64,000 nt of DNA from Candidatus Pelagibacter communis (GCF_001180025.1 NZ_CVSK01000067.1:120342-184341), one strand, 5' to 3'; shown: positions 17,573 to 26,709, counted from the first letter of the stretch. Notes: generated by a model from the letters alone, not told the origin. Program-made: numbers and translations.

Positions 17573-18610
17573 ATGAATAAAAAAATAAACATATCAATTG
17601 TTGGAACCGGTTTAATGGGATTGCAGCACATAAAAGCAATTTCACAATCTAAAAAAGCTAAACTTCATTCAATAGTAGATATTAGTAACAACGCTAAAAA
17701 TTTATCAAAAAAATATAAAATACCATTGTATTCAAATGTAGTTGAACTTTTAAACTCACAAAATTTGGATGCAGTAATTGTAGCTACTCCAAATCAACTT
17801 CATGAAAAACATACAGTTAGTTTCTTAAAGAGAAAAATTCCAGTATTATTAGAAAAACCTATTTCAGATAACATTAATTCAGCTAAAAGAATTATTAGTA
17901 GCGCTAATAAAAATAAAACACCGTTATTGATAGGGTATCATAGAAGACATAACTCAATAGTATCAAAGGTAAAAGATCTTATCGACAAAGGGAAGTTAGG
18001 AAACATTGTTTCAGCAAATGTGTTGTGTTGGCTTTATAAACACAAAGCTTATTACAATGAAAAATGGAGAGTTAGGAAAGGTGGAGGGCCTTTAGGTATT
18101 AATTTAGTGCATGACATTGATATGATTTGTTATTTATTGGGTTCAATAAAATATGTGCAAGCATTTACAACAAACAAAACTAGAAAATTTCAAGTGGAGG
18201 ATACAGCTACAATAAGCTTGATCTTTAATTCAGGAGCGCTTTGTACACTTAATTTGTCAGATACAATTGTTGCACCGTGGAGTTATGAATTAACTGCTGG
18301 AGAAAATCCTGCATACCCAATTACCAACCAATCTGCTTACATGATTGGAGGTACCAAAGGTTCCTTACAGTTTCCCAATCTTAAATATTGGTTTTATAAA
18401 AGAGAACGAAGCTGGTGGAACAAAATTTTTGTTAATGAAGATAAAAACAAAAAAGATGACAATACATTAGTAAATCAAATTGATCATTTTGCTGATGTTG
18501 TTGCAAAAAAAGCGAAACCAAAAGTAAATGGAAATGATGGTTTAATCTCTCTTAAAATTTTTGCCGCAATAACTAAAAGTGCAAAAACTGGTAAAAAAGT
18601 AAGAATATAA
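17573..18610 (+). CDS. Gfo/Idh/MocA family oxidoreductase (inositol/sugar dehydrogenase-like)
   Basis: The 345-residue product has the Rossmann motif GTGLMGLQHIKA, the conserved LLEKPISDN with the catalytic-type Lys near residue 94, and a GPLGINLVHDIDMICYL segment that carries the His/Asp positions typical of inositol and sugar dehydrogenases. The length is standard for IolG-type enzymes, more so than the 385-residue relative at 4556. It begins one base after the galM-like stop, as the last gene of the ABC transporter operon. Whether it acts on inositol, glucose or a lactone is open. Confidence 0.85.
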   Translation: MNKKINISIVGTGLMGLQHIKAISQSKKAKLHSIVDISNNAKNLSKKYKIPLYSNVVELLNSQNLDAVIVATPNQLHEKHTVSFLKRKIPVLLEKPISDNINSAKRIISSANKNKTPLLIGYHRRHNSIVSKVKDLIDKGKLGNIVSANVLCWLYKHKAYYNEKWRVRKGGGPLGINLVHDIDMICYLLGSIKYVQAFTTNKTRKFQVEDTATISLIFNSGALCTLNLSDTIVAPWSYELTAGENPAYPITNQSAYMIGGTKGSLQFPNLKYWFYKRERSWWNKIFVNEDKNKKDDNTLVNQIDHFADVVAKKAKPKVNGNDGLISLKIFAAITKSAKTGKKVRI

Positions 18611-18671
18611 AATTTTTATTAAAATTTAAATCATTCATTGTTTTGACATATTTTATTTGTTAACTTTTTAT

Positions 18672-19181
18672 ATGAAAAAAATTATCTTAATTGCTTTATT
18701 CAGTCTGTTATTTTTTACAAATTCAAATGCTGCATGCGATGATCCTTTAACAGAAGGTGTTGATTATTCTAATTGTAGATTTTCAGACTCGCAAGATTTA
18801 CAAGGAAGTTATCTTCCAAATTCAAACCTTTCTTTTGCAAGTTTTATTCAAGTGAATTTTGATAAAAGCATTATGATGACTTCAAATCTTTCATTTGGTA
18901 CGTTTCCAGAGTCTACTTTTGTAAGAGCCAATCTTTATGAGTCTGTTTCTATCGGCGCAAATTTTGAAAAAACTAATTTTACTGGAGCTAACTTAACTAG
19001 AGTTGATTTTATGGGAGCAACCTTAATCGAGGCAAATTTTCAAAACTCTAATTTAATGGAAGCTAACTTTACCTCTTCTAACATCACCAACGCTAATTTT
19101 GATGGAGCTAATTTAACTGGAGCAACGTGGACCAATGGTCAAACTTGCGGTCCAGAATCTATTGGTACCTGTAAACAATAA
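18672..19181 (+). CDS. Secreted pentapeptide-repeat protein
   Basis: I choose the ATG at 18672, which gives an immediate signal peptide (MKKIILIALFSLLFFTNSNA), over an upstream TTG at 18657. After the signal come tandem five-residue repeats of the A(N/D)L/F type (for example ANFEKT, ANLTRV, ANFQNS, ANFDGANLTGA), which fold as a right-handed beta-helix. A pair of Cys near the N-terminus and another near the C-terminus may form disulfides in the periplasm. The function of such proteins is mostly unknown. The following 97-residue gene starts 3 bases later. Confidence 0.85.
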   Translation: MKKIILIALFSLLFFTNSNAACDDPLTEGVDYSNCRFSDSQDLQGSYLPNSNLSFASFIQVNFDKSIMMTSNLSFGTFPESTFVRANLYESVSIGANFEKTNFTGANLTRVDFMGATLIEANFQNSNLMEANFTSSNITNANFDGANLTGATWTNGQTCGPESIGTCKQ

Positions 19182-19184
19182 TTT

Positions 19185-19478
19185 ATGAACACTTCAGTAA
19201 ATACTGATGATGTTATTTTTAATTTTTTTAAACAAATTTGTGATGAAAAAGATGATCATAAATGTGTTGCGCTTGGAAATGAATGGATAAAGGCAATGGA
19301 AACTAATTTGTCTGAAATGGAAAAGAATCTAAATGGAGCTGATTATATTAAGCATAAAGATGATATTCAAAGTAACAGAAATCATTTGGATAGCCTGAAG
19401 AATAAAACATCATCTGAGTGGAGAGAGTATGCAACTCAATGCATGATCGAAATAATGAATCATAAAAGTCAAAAATAA
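19185..19478 (+). CDS. Small hypothetical acidic protein
   Basis: I do not recognise this 97-residue protein. It has no signal peptide or membrane segment and looks mainly alpha-helical and charged, with three Cys residues. It lies 3 bases after the pentapeptide-repeat gene and is likely co-transcribed with it. It ends about 50 bases before the TPP riboswitch. Codon use resembles the surrounding genes, which supports it being real. Confidence 0.6.
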   Translation: MNTSVNTDDVIFNFFKQICDEKDDHKCVALGNEWIKAMETNLSEMEKNLNGADYIKHKDDIQSNRNHLDSLKNKTSSEWREYATQCMIEIMNHKSQK

Positions 19479-19529
19479 TTTAAAAAATAAAATTTAAATC
19501 ACTAGCTATATCGATTAATATAATATAAA

Positions 19530-19604
19530 GATTACTAAAAGGGGTGTCTTAACAGACTGAGATTATACCCTAAGAACCTGTCCGGTAATTCAGAAAGGGA
19601 TATA
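19530..19604 (+). ncRNA. TPP (thiamine pyrophosphate) riboswitch
   Basis: The conserved TPP-aptamer blocks occur in the right order: GGGGTG (19541), ACTGAGAT, ATACCC (pairs with GGGGTG), GAACCTG, CCGGTAAT and finally AAGGGA. The last element lies only 4 bases before the ATG at 19605 and doubles as the Shine-Dalgarno. Ligand binding would therefore hide the ribosome site, which indicates translational control. It controls the following SSS transporter, consistent with import of a thiamine precursor. Confidence 0.95.
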
Positions 19605-21044
19605 ATGGATAAAACATATTATTTAAATCAATCAACATCATTAATATTAGTAATCGCTATTAGTTTAATATTTGCTTTTTTAGGAATTATTCACTCTAAA
19701 AAATTTAAAGGAATTAATAATTATTTAACTGCAAATAGAAACATTGGTTTATTTTCACTTACTACAAGTCTTGTAGCATCAGCTTTAGGAGCTTGGATTT
19801 TATTTGGTCCCGTTGCGGCTGCAACCTGGGGCGGAGTAGGTGCTGTGATTGGTTATGCATTAGGCACAGCTTTTCCAATGATTTTCTTAATTTATTTTGG
19901 AAAAAAAATTAGAAATGAGTTTTCAAAAGGATCTTCTTTAGTTGAGTTTATGAGAAAGAAATTTGGCAAAAGTCTATTTAAGTTAATTTTGTTAATGACA
20001 ATCTTTTATATGTTCATTTTTCTTTGTGCGGAAGTAACTGCGGTTGCGGTGTTAATTAATTATATATCAGGAACAGAATTGTGGATTACAGCATTAATAG
20101 TTTTGGCAGCTACTTTAAGTTACACACTTTATGGGGGATTAAGAGCGTCCATATATACTGATAATATTCAAATGATTGTAATTGGTGTTTTATTATTTAC
20201 TCTAATTTCAATTATTAGTTCATCTTCAGGAGATAATTTTTCTTTTTCTTTAATTAAAGAAAAGAATCCGCAATTATTAAGTTCAAATTATATTCCTGGA
20301 TATACTGCTGGATTAACTTTCTTTATTGCGGTTGCAGCAACAAATTTATTTCATCAAGGAAATTGGCAAAGAGTGTATGCAGCAAAAGATTATCAAACAT
20401 TAAAAACTGGTTTGATAATTTCTTTCTTTATTATTATTCCAATAGTTTTTTTAATGGGTTTTATTGGAATGGTTTCATTTTCTATGGATCCATCTATTAG
20501 ACCTGATTTAGGTTTTTTTAGTTTATTATTAAAAAATCAAACTGAAATTTTGTCCTTATTGATTATTATCCTTGGTCTTGCATTAACAATTTCGACTGTT
20601 GATACTTTAGTTAATGCTATTTCTAGTTTATTTGTAGTTGATGGCAAAGCAACTTTTAACTTAGATAAAAAAACTGATTACTTAAAAATATCTAAATATT
20701 TCATTTTAATGTTGTCTGTAATTGCTTTTGGTATTGCTTCAAAAGGATTTGATATTTTATATTTATTCTTACTTGCAGATTTATTTTGTTGTGCGTTTGT
20801 AGTGACTGTTTTTTATAGTTTTTATAATAAAGTGGATGAAAAAACTGCGTATGTTTCAATTATAATTGGTTTAGTTGCTGGATTTTTAATGTTTCCATTT
20901 CCAGATTTTTCTAAAAGCTTGTTAGTGGGAGTATTTTTGTCTAAAGACTTGTTTTCACCTTTTATATCTCAATCTTTATTATTTTTATCTTTTGTGATTG
21001 CAACTTTCTTGCCTGCAATAATTTTAAAAATTAAATTTAGATAG
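19605..21044 (+). CDS. thiV: SSS-family sodium:solute symporter, ThiV-like thiamine-precursor transporter
   Basis: This 479-residue protein has about 13 hydrophobic helices and sodium/solute symporter features: NNYLTANRNIG, SLVASALGAWILFGP (first core helix) and NLFHQGNWQRVYAAKD. The TPP riboswitch directly upstream ties it to thiamine metabolism. In SAR11, riboswitch-linked SSS transporters of this kind (ThiV) are proposed to import the pyrimidine precursor HMP, matching the known auxotrophy. The substrate is by analogy. Its 3' end overlaps the convergent thioredoxin-like gene by 8 bases. Confidence 0.88.
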   Translation: MDKTYYLNQSTSLILVIAISLIFAFLGIIHSKKFKGINNYLTANRNIGLFSLTTSLVASALGAWILFGPVAAATWGGVGAVIGYALGTAFPMIFLIYFGKKIRNEFSKGSSLVEFMRKKFGKSLFKLILLMTIFYMFIFLCAEVTAVAVLINYISGTELWITALIVLAATLSYTLYGGLRASIYTDNIQMIVIGVLLFTLISIISSSSGDNFSFSLIKEKNPQLLSSNYIPGYTAGLTFFIAVAATNLFHQGNWQRVYAAKDYQTLKTGLIISFFIIIPIVFLMGFIGMVSFSMDPSIRPDLGFFSLLLKNQTEILSLLIIILGLALTISTVDTLVNAISSLFVVDGKATFNLDKKTDYLKISKYFILMLSVIAFGIASKGFDILYLFLLADLFCCAFVVTVFYSFYNKVDEKTAYVSIIIGLVAGFLMFPFPDFSKSLLVGVFLSKDLFSPFISQSLLFLSFVIATFLPAIILKIKFR

Positions 21045-21405
21045 AAGATTTTAAAGCATCATAAATAAGTTCTTTGGTAGTCTCACCAATACTTCTGTAA
21101 ACTTCTTTATTATCTTTGAAAATTAAAAGTGTTGTTTGATATTGAACGTTAAAAAATTTAGCAATTTCTTTTTTTGTTACATCAAAAGCAAAGTATTCGA
21201 TATTATCAAAATCATTTTTTGCTTTTTCAAGAACTTTCATTTGACTTGCACAAGAAGTGCAATATTTAATCCAAGAACTTACAACTACAACTTTTCCTTC
21301 CGATAATGCTTTGTCGAATAACTCTTTACTGTAAGTAGTCTCTTTTCCAATAGCATTGGTGCTGAATGCCAATATAAAACAAATAAAAACTAAAAATTTT
21401 TTCAT
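21037..21405 (-). CDS. Exported thioredoxin-like protein
   Basis: The 122-residue product begins with a signal peptide (MKKFLVFICFILAFSTNAIG). It has a thioredoxin-like active site CTSC in WIKYCTSCASQ and a later TTLLIFKDNKEV strand matching the thioredoxin fold, although the residue before it is Thr rather than the usual cis-Pro. It probably works in periplasmic thiol chemistry or cytochrome maturation. It is short, one minimal domain. It is convergent with thiV and divergent from the ABC exporter. Confidence 0.75.
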   Translation of the reverse strand: MKKFLVFICFILAFSTNAIGKETTYSKELFDKALSEGKVVVVSSWIKYCTSCASQMKVLEKAKNDFDNIEYFAFDVTKKEIAKFFNVQYQTTLLIFKDNKEVYRSIGETTKELIYDALKSSI

Positions 21406-21477
21406 AATTCTAAACTGTTAGAGCAAATTTTAATTCATTGTAATACAACAAATTGACCCTATATATGCATAAATCAA

Positions 21478-22413
21478 ATGTCTAGTAATCAAATTAATAT
21501 AAACAATCTATCTAAAATTTATGACAACGGTTTTGAAGCTTTAAAGAACATAAACCTAAACATCAAAAAAGGTGAAATCTTTGCGATGCTAGGACCTAAC
21601 GGTGCGGGAAAAACAACACTTATTAGCATTATTTGTGGAATTGTGAGGCCATCATCTGGAAATGTATCAGTTGATAATTTTGATATCGTTAAAGATTATA
21701 GAGAAACAAGATCTAAAATAGGTTTGGTTCCTCAAGAATTAACTTTAGAGCAATTCGAAACAGTTTTTAATAATGTTTCTTATTCAAGAGGTTTGTATGG
21801 AAAAAAACCTGACCCAAAACATATTGAGAAAGTTTTAAAGGATTTAAGTCTTTGGGATAAAAAGGATTTAAGACTTAGACAGTTATCTGGTGGAATGAAA
21901 AGAAGAGTTTTGATTGCAAAAGCATTATCGCATGAACCAACTATTTTATTTTTAGATGAACCAACCGCAGGAGTAGATGTTGAGTTAAGGCAAGACATGT
22001 GGAAAGTTGTTGAAAGTTTAAGAAAAACTGGTGTTACAATAATTTTAACCACTCACTATATAGAAGAAGCTGAGGCGATTGCAGATAGAGTAGGAGTGAT
22101 CAATCAAGGTGAAATTATAGTAGTTGATGAAACAAAAGAATTATTAAAAAAAATGGGTCATAAGAAACTTACTGTAGACTTACAAGAAGAATTAAATGAA
22201 CTACCAAGTAGTTTAGAAAAATATAATCTTGAAATTGGACAAGATAAAATGTCAATTGACTATACATATAACGTTCAAGCAAAACAAACAGGGATTACAA
22301 ATTTACTTCAGGATTTAAAAGATGCAGGATTAAAACTTAAAGACCTTAAAACAGAACAGAGTACATTAGAAAAGATTTTTGTCAGTTTAGTAAAGGAAAA
22401 TAATGAAATTTAA
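21478..22413 (+). CDS. ABC-2 type exporter ATP-binding protein (YadG-like)
   Basis: The 311-residue product has Walker [10 protein letters not shown], signature LSGGMKRR, Walker [13 protein letters not shown] and switch TTHYIEEAE, the classic set for drug/polysaccharide-type exporter ATPases (CcmA/YadG). The roughly 80-residue C-terminal extension after the ATPase domain is also typical of the group. It overlaps the following permease gene by 11 bases. The exported substrate is not known for YadGH relatives. Confidence 0.9.
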   Translation: MSSNQININNLSKIYDNGFEALKNINLNIKKGEIFAMLGPNGAGKTTLISIICGIVRPSSGNVSVDNFDIVKDYRETRSKIGLVPQELTLEQFETVFNNVSYSRGLYGKKPDPKHIEKVLKDLSLWDKKDLRLRQLSGGMKRRVLIAKALSHEPTILFLDEPTAGVDVELRQDMWKVVESLRKTGVTIILTTHYIEEAEAIADRVGVINQGEIIVVDETKELLKKMGHKKLTVDLQEELNELPSSLEKYNLEIGQDKMSIDYTYNVQAKQTGITNLLQDLKDAGLKLKDLKTEQSTLEKIFVSLVKENNEI

Positions 22414-23170
22414 TTATTATGCATTTAAAGCAATCTATCTTCATGAAATGGATAGATTTAGAAGAACATTAATGCAATCTTTGTTGTCACCTGTTTTATC
22501 AACTTCCTTATACTTTATTGTTTTTGGTTCAGTGATAGGTGGTTATGTTCAAAAAATAGATGGTATTAGCTATGGGTCATATATTGTCCCGGGATTGTTA
22601 ATGCTTACTCTTTTAACTCAATCAATTAGCAACACCTCATTTGGTATTTTTTTTCCTAAATTTAATGGAACTATTTATGAAATTTTAGCAGCACCAATTT
22701 CAACTCTAGAAATAGTTCTTGCTTTTGTAGGTGCAGGGGCAACTAAAACATTAATAGTTGGTCTAATGATTTTTTTAACATCTACTTTTTTTGTTGAAGT
22801 TGAAGTCAAATTTCCTTTATTAATGATTTTTCTTTTAGTATTAGTTTCATTTACCTTTGCTTTGTTTGGTTTCCTAATTGGTTTGATGAGTTCAAATTTT
22901 GAGCAAATGTCAATTATCCCCTCTTTAGTGATAACACCAATGGTTTTTTTAGGTGGTAGCTTATATTCTTTGGATATGCTTCCTGAGTTCTGGCAAATAG
23001 TTACTTATTTTAATCCAGTTGTTTATTTGATTAATGGATTAAGATTTTCTTTTTATGGGGTATCAGATTTTAATATATGGATAAGCGTAGGTTTAATGCT
23101 AGCTTTTCTTGCCATTTGTATAGCAATAGTAACTAGTCTACTTAAAAAAGGTTATAATATTAAAGCATAA
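22403..23170 (+). CDS. ABC-2 type exporter permease (YadH-like)
   Basis: The 255-residue product has six predicted membrane helices and the ABC-2 permease landmarks: a short cytoplasmic start with [33 protein letters not shown], and [28 protein letters not shown]. It pairs with the overlapping ATPase gene as a two-component exporter. A minus-strand terminator for aceA lies just after the stop. Confidence 0.9.
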   Translation: MKFNYYAFKAIYLHEMDRFRRTLMQSLLSPVLSTSLYFIVFGSVIGGYVQKIDGISYGSYIVPGLLMLTLLTQSISNTSFGIFFPKFNGTIYEILAAPISTLEIVLAFVGAGATKTLIVGLMIFLTSTFFVEVEVKFPLLMIFLLVLVSFTFALFGFLIGLMSSNFEQMSIIPSLVITPMVFLGGSLYSLDMLPEFWQIVTYFNPVVYLINGLRFSFYGVSDFNIWISVGLMLAFLAICIAIVTSLLKKGYNIKA

Positions 23171-23177
23171 TTATCTC

Positions 23178-23203
23178 AAAAAAGTAGCCCAATTAAGGGC
23201 TAC
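23178..23203 (-). terminator. Intrinsic terminator of aceA (minus strand)
   Basis: On the minus strand GTAGCCC-TTAATT-GGGCTAC is followed by TTTTTT, 31 bases after the aceA stop. The other side carries an A-run, so in the plus direction the hairpin has a preceding rather than a following U-tract and is weak for the upstream permease gene. Confidence 0.8.
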
Positions 23204-23233
23204 CAAAAAAAATGGAGAGGGAAGTTATTTTTT

Positions 23234-24508
23234 TTAAAATTGTTCAGATTCTGTTGAGCCTGCCATTGCAGTAGTAGAGCTTTGACCGCTACTGATAGTA
23301 TTTGATACTGCATCAAAATAAGATGTACCAACTTCTCTTTGGTGTTTAACGCTAGTATAACCATCTTTTTCTCGAGCAAATTCTTGTTGTTGAATTCTAG
23401 AGTATGCAGTCATACCTTCTTTTCTGTATTTTTCAGCAAGTTCAAAGATTGCAATATTTTGAGTATGAAAACCAGCAAGAGTAATAAATTGAAATTTATA
23501 ACCCATTTTTGAAATTTCTTGTTGGAATGAAGCAATTTCATCATCGCTTAAATGTTTTTTCCAATTAAAAGAAGGTGAACAATTATAAGCTAAAAGTTTT
23601 CCAGGAAATTTTTCATGTATAGCATCAGCAAACTTTTTAGCTTCAGCTAAATTAGGAGTTGCTGTTTCACACCAAATTAAATCAGCATAAGGAGCATAAG
23701 CTAAGCCTCTAGAGATAGCTTGTTCAATTCCATCTTTTACGTAATGAAAACCCTCAGGAGATCTTTCACCTGTTAAAAAAGGTTTATCATTTTCATCAAA
23801 ATCATTCGTAATTAGTTTTGCAGCATTCGCATCAGTTCTAGCTAAAATTATTAATGGAACCTCTGCAATATCAGCAGCTAATCTTGCAGCTTTAAGATTT
23901 TTTACCATTGTTCCTGTTGGAACTAAAACTTTACCACCCATGTGACCACATTTTTTTTCACTAGCCAGTTGGTCTTCAAAATGCACACCTGCAGCACCTG
24001 CTCTTATAAATTTTTTAGTTAATTCAAACACATTTAATGGACCACCAAATCCAGCTTCGCCGTCAGCAATAATAGGTAACATGTAATCTGTTCTATCTTC
24101 TTTTTTCATATCACCGTCTTGCATTTCCATATGTTGAATTTGATCAGCTCTGATTAAAGAATTATTCATAGACTCAACTAATTTTGGTGCACTGTCATAA
24201 GGATATAAAGATTGATCTGGATACATTTCACCAGCTGTATTTGCATCAGCAGCAACTTGCCATCCGCTTAAATAAATTGCTTTTAAACCAGCTTTTGCAT
24301 GTTGTACTGCTTGATTGCCCGAAAGAGACCCAAGTGTATTTATATAGGGTTCAGAATTTAATAATTTCCAAAGTTTTTGAGATTGGTTTTTGCACAAAGA
24401 ATATTCAATTTTAATTGAGCCCCTTAATCTTTCAACTTCCTCATCAGTATAGTCTCTTTTTATCCCGGCAAATCTTTTTAAGTCGTATGAGATATTTTCT
24501 GCACTCAT
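23234..24508 (-). CDS. aceA: Isocitrate lyase
   Basis: This 424-residue protein carries the isocitrate lyase catalytic loop [10 protein letters not shown] (residues 185-194, nucleophilic/base Cys187), the family segments [10 protein letters not shown] and [13 protein letters not shown], and the metal-binding HFEDQ. It splits isocitrate into glyoxylate and succinate in the glyoxylate bypass, allowing growth on C2 compounds. It lies downstream of a 53-residue ORF and divergent from an ScfR/RamB-type regulator, so regulation by acetyl-CoA-linked signals at the TTTACAAA sites is likely. Confidence 0.97.
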   Translation of the reverse strand: MSAENISYDLKRFAGIKRDYTDEEVERLRGSIKIEYSLCKNQSQKLWKLLNSEPYINTLGSLSGNQAVQHAKAGLKAIYLSGWQVAADANTAGEMYPDQSLYPYDSAPKLVESMNNSLIRADQIQHMEMQDGDMKKEDRTDYMLPIIADGEAGFGGPLNVFELTKKFIRAGAAGVHFEDQLASEKKCGHMGGKVLVPTGTMVKNLKAARLAADIAEVPLIILARTDANAAKLITNDFDENDKPFLTGERSPEGFHYVKDGIEQAISRGLAYAPYADLIWCETATPNLAEAKKFADAIHEKFPGKLLAYNCSPSFNWKKHLSDDEIASFQQEISKMGYKFQFITLAGFHTQNIAIFELAEKYRKEGMTAYSRIQQQEFAREKDGYTSVKHQREVGTSYFDAVSNTISSGQSSTTAMAGSTESEQF

Positions 24509-24559
24509 TTTTTAGTTTCCTTTGTGTTTTAATTTAGAAAATTGAATAAGAAGAATGAA

Positions 24560-24721
24560 TTAGTTGCTATCGTCCAAGGCTTTGATTAGCTCACTCATTC
24601 CACTTGAACCCCAATCACAATGATCATCTCTCATGTAGATTCCTCTACTGTTGTGCTGATCTAAGTCCTCTTTTTTGATGATTTGAGCTTCATTTTCTGT
24701 GTTTTTTAAATTTTTATCCAT
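24560..24721 (-). CDS. Small ORF upstream of isocitrate lyase (53 residues)
   Basis: An ATG at 24721 opens a 53-codon frame: a charged N-terminal half (MDKNLKNTENEAQIIKKEDL) and a distinctive C-terminal half with RDDHCDWGSSGMSELIKALD. No membrane segment or signal peptide is visible and I do not recognise it. It occupies what would otherwise be the aceA leader, 51 bases before the aceA start and immediately downstream of the TTTACAAA cluster, so it is probably the first gene of the aceA transcript. A single Cys and a His in DDHCDW could bind metal or be redox-active, which is speculation. Confidence 0.6.
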   Translation of the reverse strand: MDKNLKNTENEAQIIKKEDLDQHNSRGIYMRDDHCDWGSSGMSELIKALDDSN

Positions 24722-24733
24722 GAAAATTATATA

Positions 24734-24833
24734 TTTTACAGAATTTACAAAATCTATAAAAAACTTTAAAAAGCTTTGTAAATAGGGAAAAAATATTGTA
24801 AAAATAAATTTACAAAATTTACAAATAGTAAAT
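24734..24833. promoter_or_regulatory. Operator cluster with repeated TTTACAAA / TTTGTAAA sites
   Basis: Four exact copies of one 8-mer occur in 82 bases: TTTACAAA at 24744, 24809 and 24818 and its reverse complement TTTGTAAA at 24775, with near-copies around 24735 and 24796. The two at 24809 and 24818 are in direct tandem 9 bases apart, immediately before the regulator start. Spacing and repetition suggest binding sites for the adjacent XRE/DUF2083 regulator, which would control both itself and aceA. Confidence 0.65.
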
Positions 24834-26267
24834 GTGAGTCAAATAGATTTAAAAATAGGTCCTAAAATCAAGTCTTTTAGAAGACAGCTCGGTCTTCAAG
24901 CAAATAAATTAGCAGAAGATTTAAACATTTCTCCAAGTTATTTGAATCTTATTGAAAGTGGAAAAAGAAAAATTGATGGCGATCTACTATTAAACTTATG
25001 TGAAAGATTAAATATTCAGTTATCAGATCTTACTTCAAAAACAGATATTAATCTTCAAAATAATATTTCTGAAATTTTAGACGATAGTTTATTTGAAGAT
25101 TTAGATATTTTAGGACCTGAAGTAAAAGATTTAGTTAGTACTAATCCAAAAATTGGAAAAGCAATTGTAAGACTTGGAGATATTTTAAAGAAAAAAGATC
25201 ACGAACTAATTAATAAAATTGAAAAAATTTCTGGGAAAATTGTTGATAATAGAAAAAATTCTTTTCCAGGAGAAGTTATTTCAGACTTTTTACAAGATAA
25301 TAAAAATTATTTTCCTAAATTAGAAGAATTTGCAAATAAAGTATTTGATAAAATTCAAAAAAATAATCGTACAAGATACATTGCTTTGTGTGAATATTTG
25401 TATTCAGAATATTCTATTTCTGTAAAAGATGTTATTCCTGATGAAAGCAAACCATTTTCAAAAATTTACAATAAAAATAAAAAAGAGTTATTGCTTAGTG
25501 ATTATAGTTCACTAGAAACAAAAAAATTACATGCAGCTGCACAAATAGCACAAGAAGGCGCAAATAAAGAAATCGATGACTATCTTTCTAAATTTAGTTT
25601 TCCATCTGAGGAGTCAAAAAAGTTAACTAAAGTTGCTTTACTCAATTATTGTGGGGCAGCTATTTTAATGCCTTATAAGTTATTTCATTCTGAGTGCAAG
25701 AAACTTAAATATGATTTAGAGTTACTTCAAAATACTTTTGCAACATCTTTTGAACAAGTGGCTCATAGAGTAACTTGTCTTCAAGACCCAAAACTTCCAG
25801 GAATTCCTTTTCATTTTTTAAGAGTTGATATGGCAGGTAATATTTCTAAAAGATTTTCTTTATCAGGTATAGATATCCCAAGATATGGCGGTGCTTGTCC
25901 ACGATGGAATGTTTATTCTGCTTTTACTAGACCAGGGGTTATTCAGGCAGCTGTAAGTAAAATGAATAATGGTGAAAAATACGTTTGTATTGCAAGAACT
26001 GTTGAAAAAGGTATTGGACGATTTGGTCAAGCTAAAAGTGTTTTATCTATAGGACTTGGTTGTGATGCAAAATATGCAAAAGATTTTGTTTATACTGAAA
26101 ACGTAAATATAAATGATAAATCTACTGAAATTCCAATTGGAGTTTCTTGCAGAACCTGTGACAGATTAGATTGTTCACAAAGAGCATTCCCCCCATTACA
26201 TAAAAAATTTGATGTTGATTTAAATACAAGAGGTGTTTCGGTTTATGTCAGCGATGACAAAGCTTAA
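24834..26267 (+). CDS. XRE-family regulator of carbon metabolism (ScfR/RamB/PccR type)
   Basis: This 477-residue protein has an N-terminal helix-turn-helix (IKSFRRQLGLQANKLAEDLNI, residues about 10-65), a middle region resembling the IrrE/peptidase-like domain, and a C-terminal DUF2083-type domain ending with the Cys cluster SCRTCDRLDCSQRAFPP. This is the layout of short-chain fatty acyl-CoA regulators and of RamB, which control aceA/aceB or propionyl-CoA genes. The GTG start is used, following the tandem operator sites. Divergence from aceA fits a role as glyoxylate-bypass regulator. Confidence 0.88.
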   Translation: MSQIDLKIGPKIKSFRRQLGLQANKLAEDLNISPSYLNLIESGKRKIDGDLLLNLCERLNIQLSDLTSKTDINLQNNISEILDDSLFEDLDILGPEVKDLVSTNPKIGKAIVRLGDILKKKDHELINKIEKISGKIVDNRKNSFPGEVISDFLQDNKNYFPKLEEFANKVFDKIQKNNRTRYIALCEYLYSEYSISVKDVIPDESKPFSKIYNKNKKELLLSDYSSLETKKLHAAAQIAQEGANKEIDDYLSKFSFPSEESKKLTKVALLNYCGAAILMPYKLFHSECKKLKYDLELLQNTFATSFEQVAHRVTCLQDPKLPGIPFHFLRVDMAGNISKRFSLSGIDIPRYGGACPRWNVYSAFTRPGVIQAAVSKMNNGEKYVCIARTVEKGIGRFGQAKSVLSIGLGCDAKYAKDFVYTENVNINDKSTEIPIGVSCRTCDRLDCSQRAFPPLHKKFDVDLNTRGVSVYVSDDKA

Positions 26268-26269
26268 TT

Positions 26270-26434
26270 ATGATTAAATATATACTGCCAGCTATAATTA
26301 TTTTTTTAATAGTATTATTCTGGGAACAAATCACTGAGTTTGTAGAAAAAAAATTCAATATTAAGCTAAATTATATTGTTGTTAGCTCCATTATTGCTGC
26401 GATAGCAGTTATCCTTTTACTCCTAAATTACTAG
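26270..26434 (+). CDS. Small two-helix membrane protein (54 residues)
   Basis: An ATG 2 bases after the regulator stop opens a 54-codon frame. It encodes two hydrophobic helices (YILPAIIIFLIVLFW and VVSSIIAAIAVILLLLNY) joined by a charged linker, the plan of a small hairpin membrane protein. I do not recognise a family. Tight packing between two genes (5 bases to the next ATG) supports it being translated. It may be co-transcribed with the XRE regulator. Confidence 0.65.
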   Translation: MIKYILPAIIIFLIVLFWEQITEFVEKKFNIKLNYIVVSSIIAAIAVILLLLNY

Positions 26435-26439
26435 GATTT

Positions 26440-26709
26440 ATGAACAGTCTGGAAGTTTCAAATTTTAAAATTGAGGAAACTGAGGGAGTTTTTACCTTTA
26501 AAAATGAAAATACAACAATAGGCTTTGTTAGATTTAATGAAAAAGGTGAGGTAGAGTATATTTTTGTTAATCCAATTTTTAGAAAACAAGGGTTAGCAAC
26601 TAAACTATTACTATTAGTAAAACAAAAAACTGGAAAAGAAATAATACTTCAGGAACCAATTAGCCCTTTAGGATCGAAATTATTAAAATCATTAAATAAA
26701 TGGAAATAA
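26440..26709 (+). CDS. Small GNAT-type N-acetyltransferase
   Basis: This 89-residue protein contains GFVRFNEKGEVEYIFVNPIFRKQGLATKLL, which matches the acetyl-CoA binding strand-loop-helix of the GNAT fold (consensus Q/RxxGxG/A; here RKQGLA). It is about half the usual GNAT length and resembles minimal single-domain acetyltransferases. Its 3' end overlaps the TauE-like gene by 10 bases. The acceptor is unknown. Confidence 0.72.
   Translation: MNSLEVSNFKIEETEGVFTFKNENTTIGFVRFNEKGEVEYIFVNPIFRKQGLATKLLLLVKQKTGKEIILQEPISPLGSKLLKSLNKWK

Noticed and set aside
17573..18610. Naming the Gfo/Idh protein iolG
   Set aside because: The family is broad and neighbours also fit aldose metabolism; the sequence alone does not fix inositol specificity.
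24509..24559. Possible glycine riboswitch before aceA
   Set aside because: No tandem glycine-aptamer blocks are present; the space is only about 50 bases after the small ORF.
24744..24825. Repeated 8-mers considered as a CRISPR-like or mobile-element repeat
   Set aside because: The copies are short, irregularly spaced, in both orientations and confined to a promoter, which fits operators.
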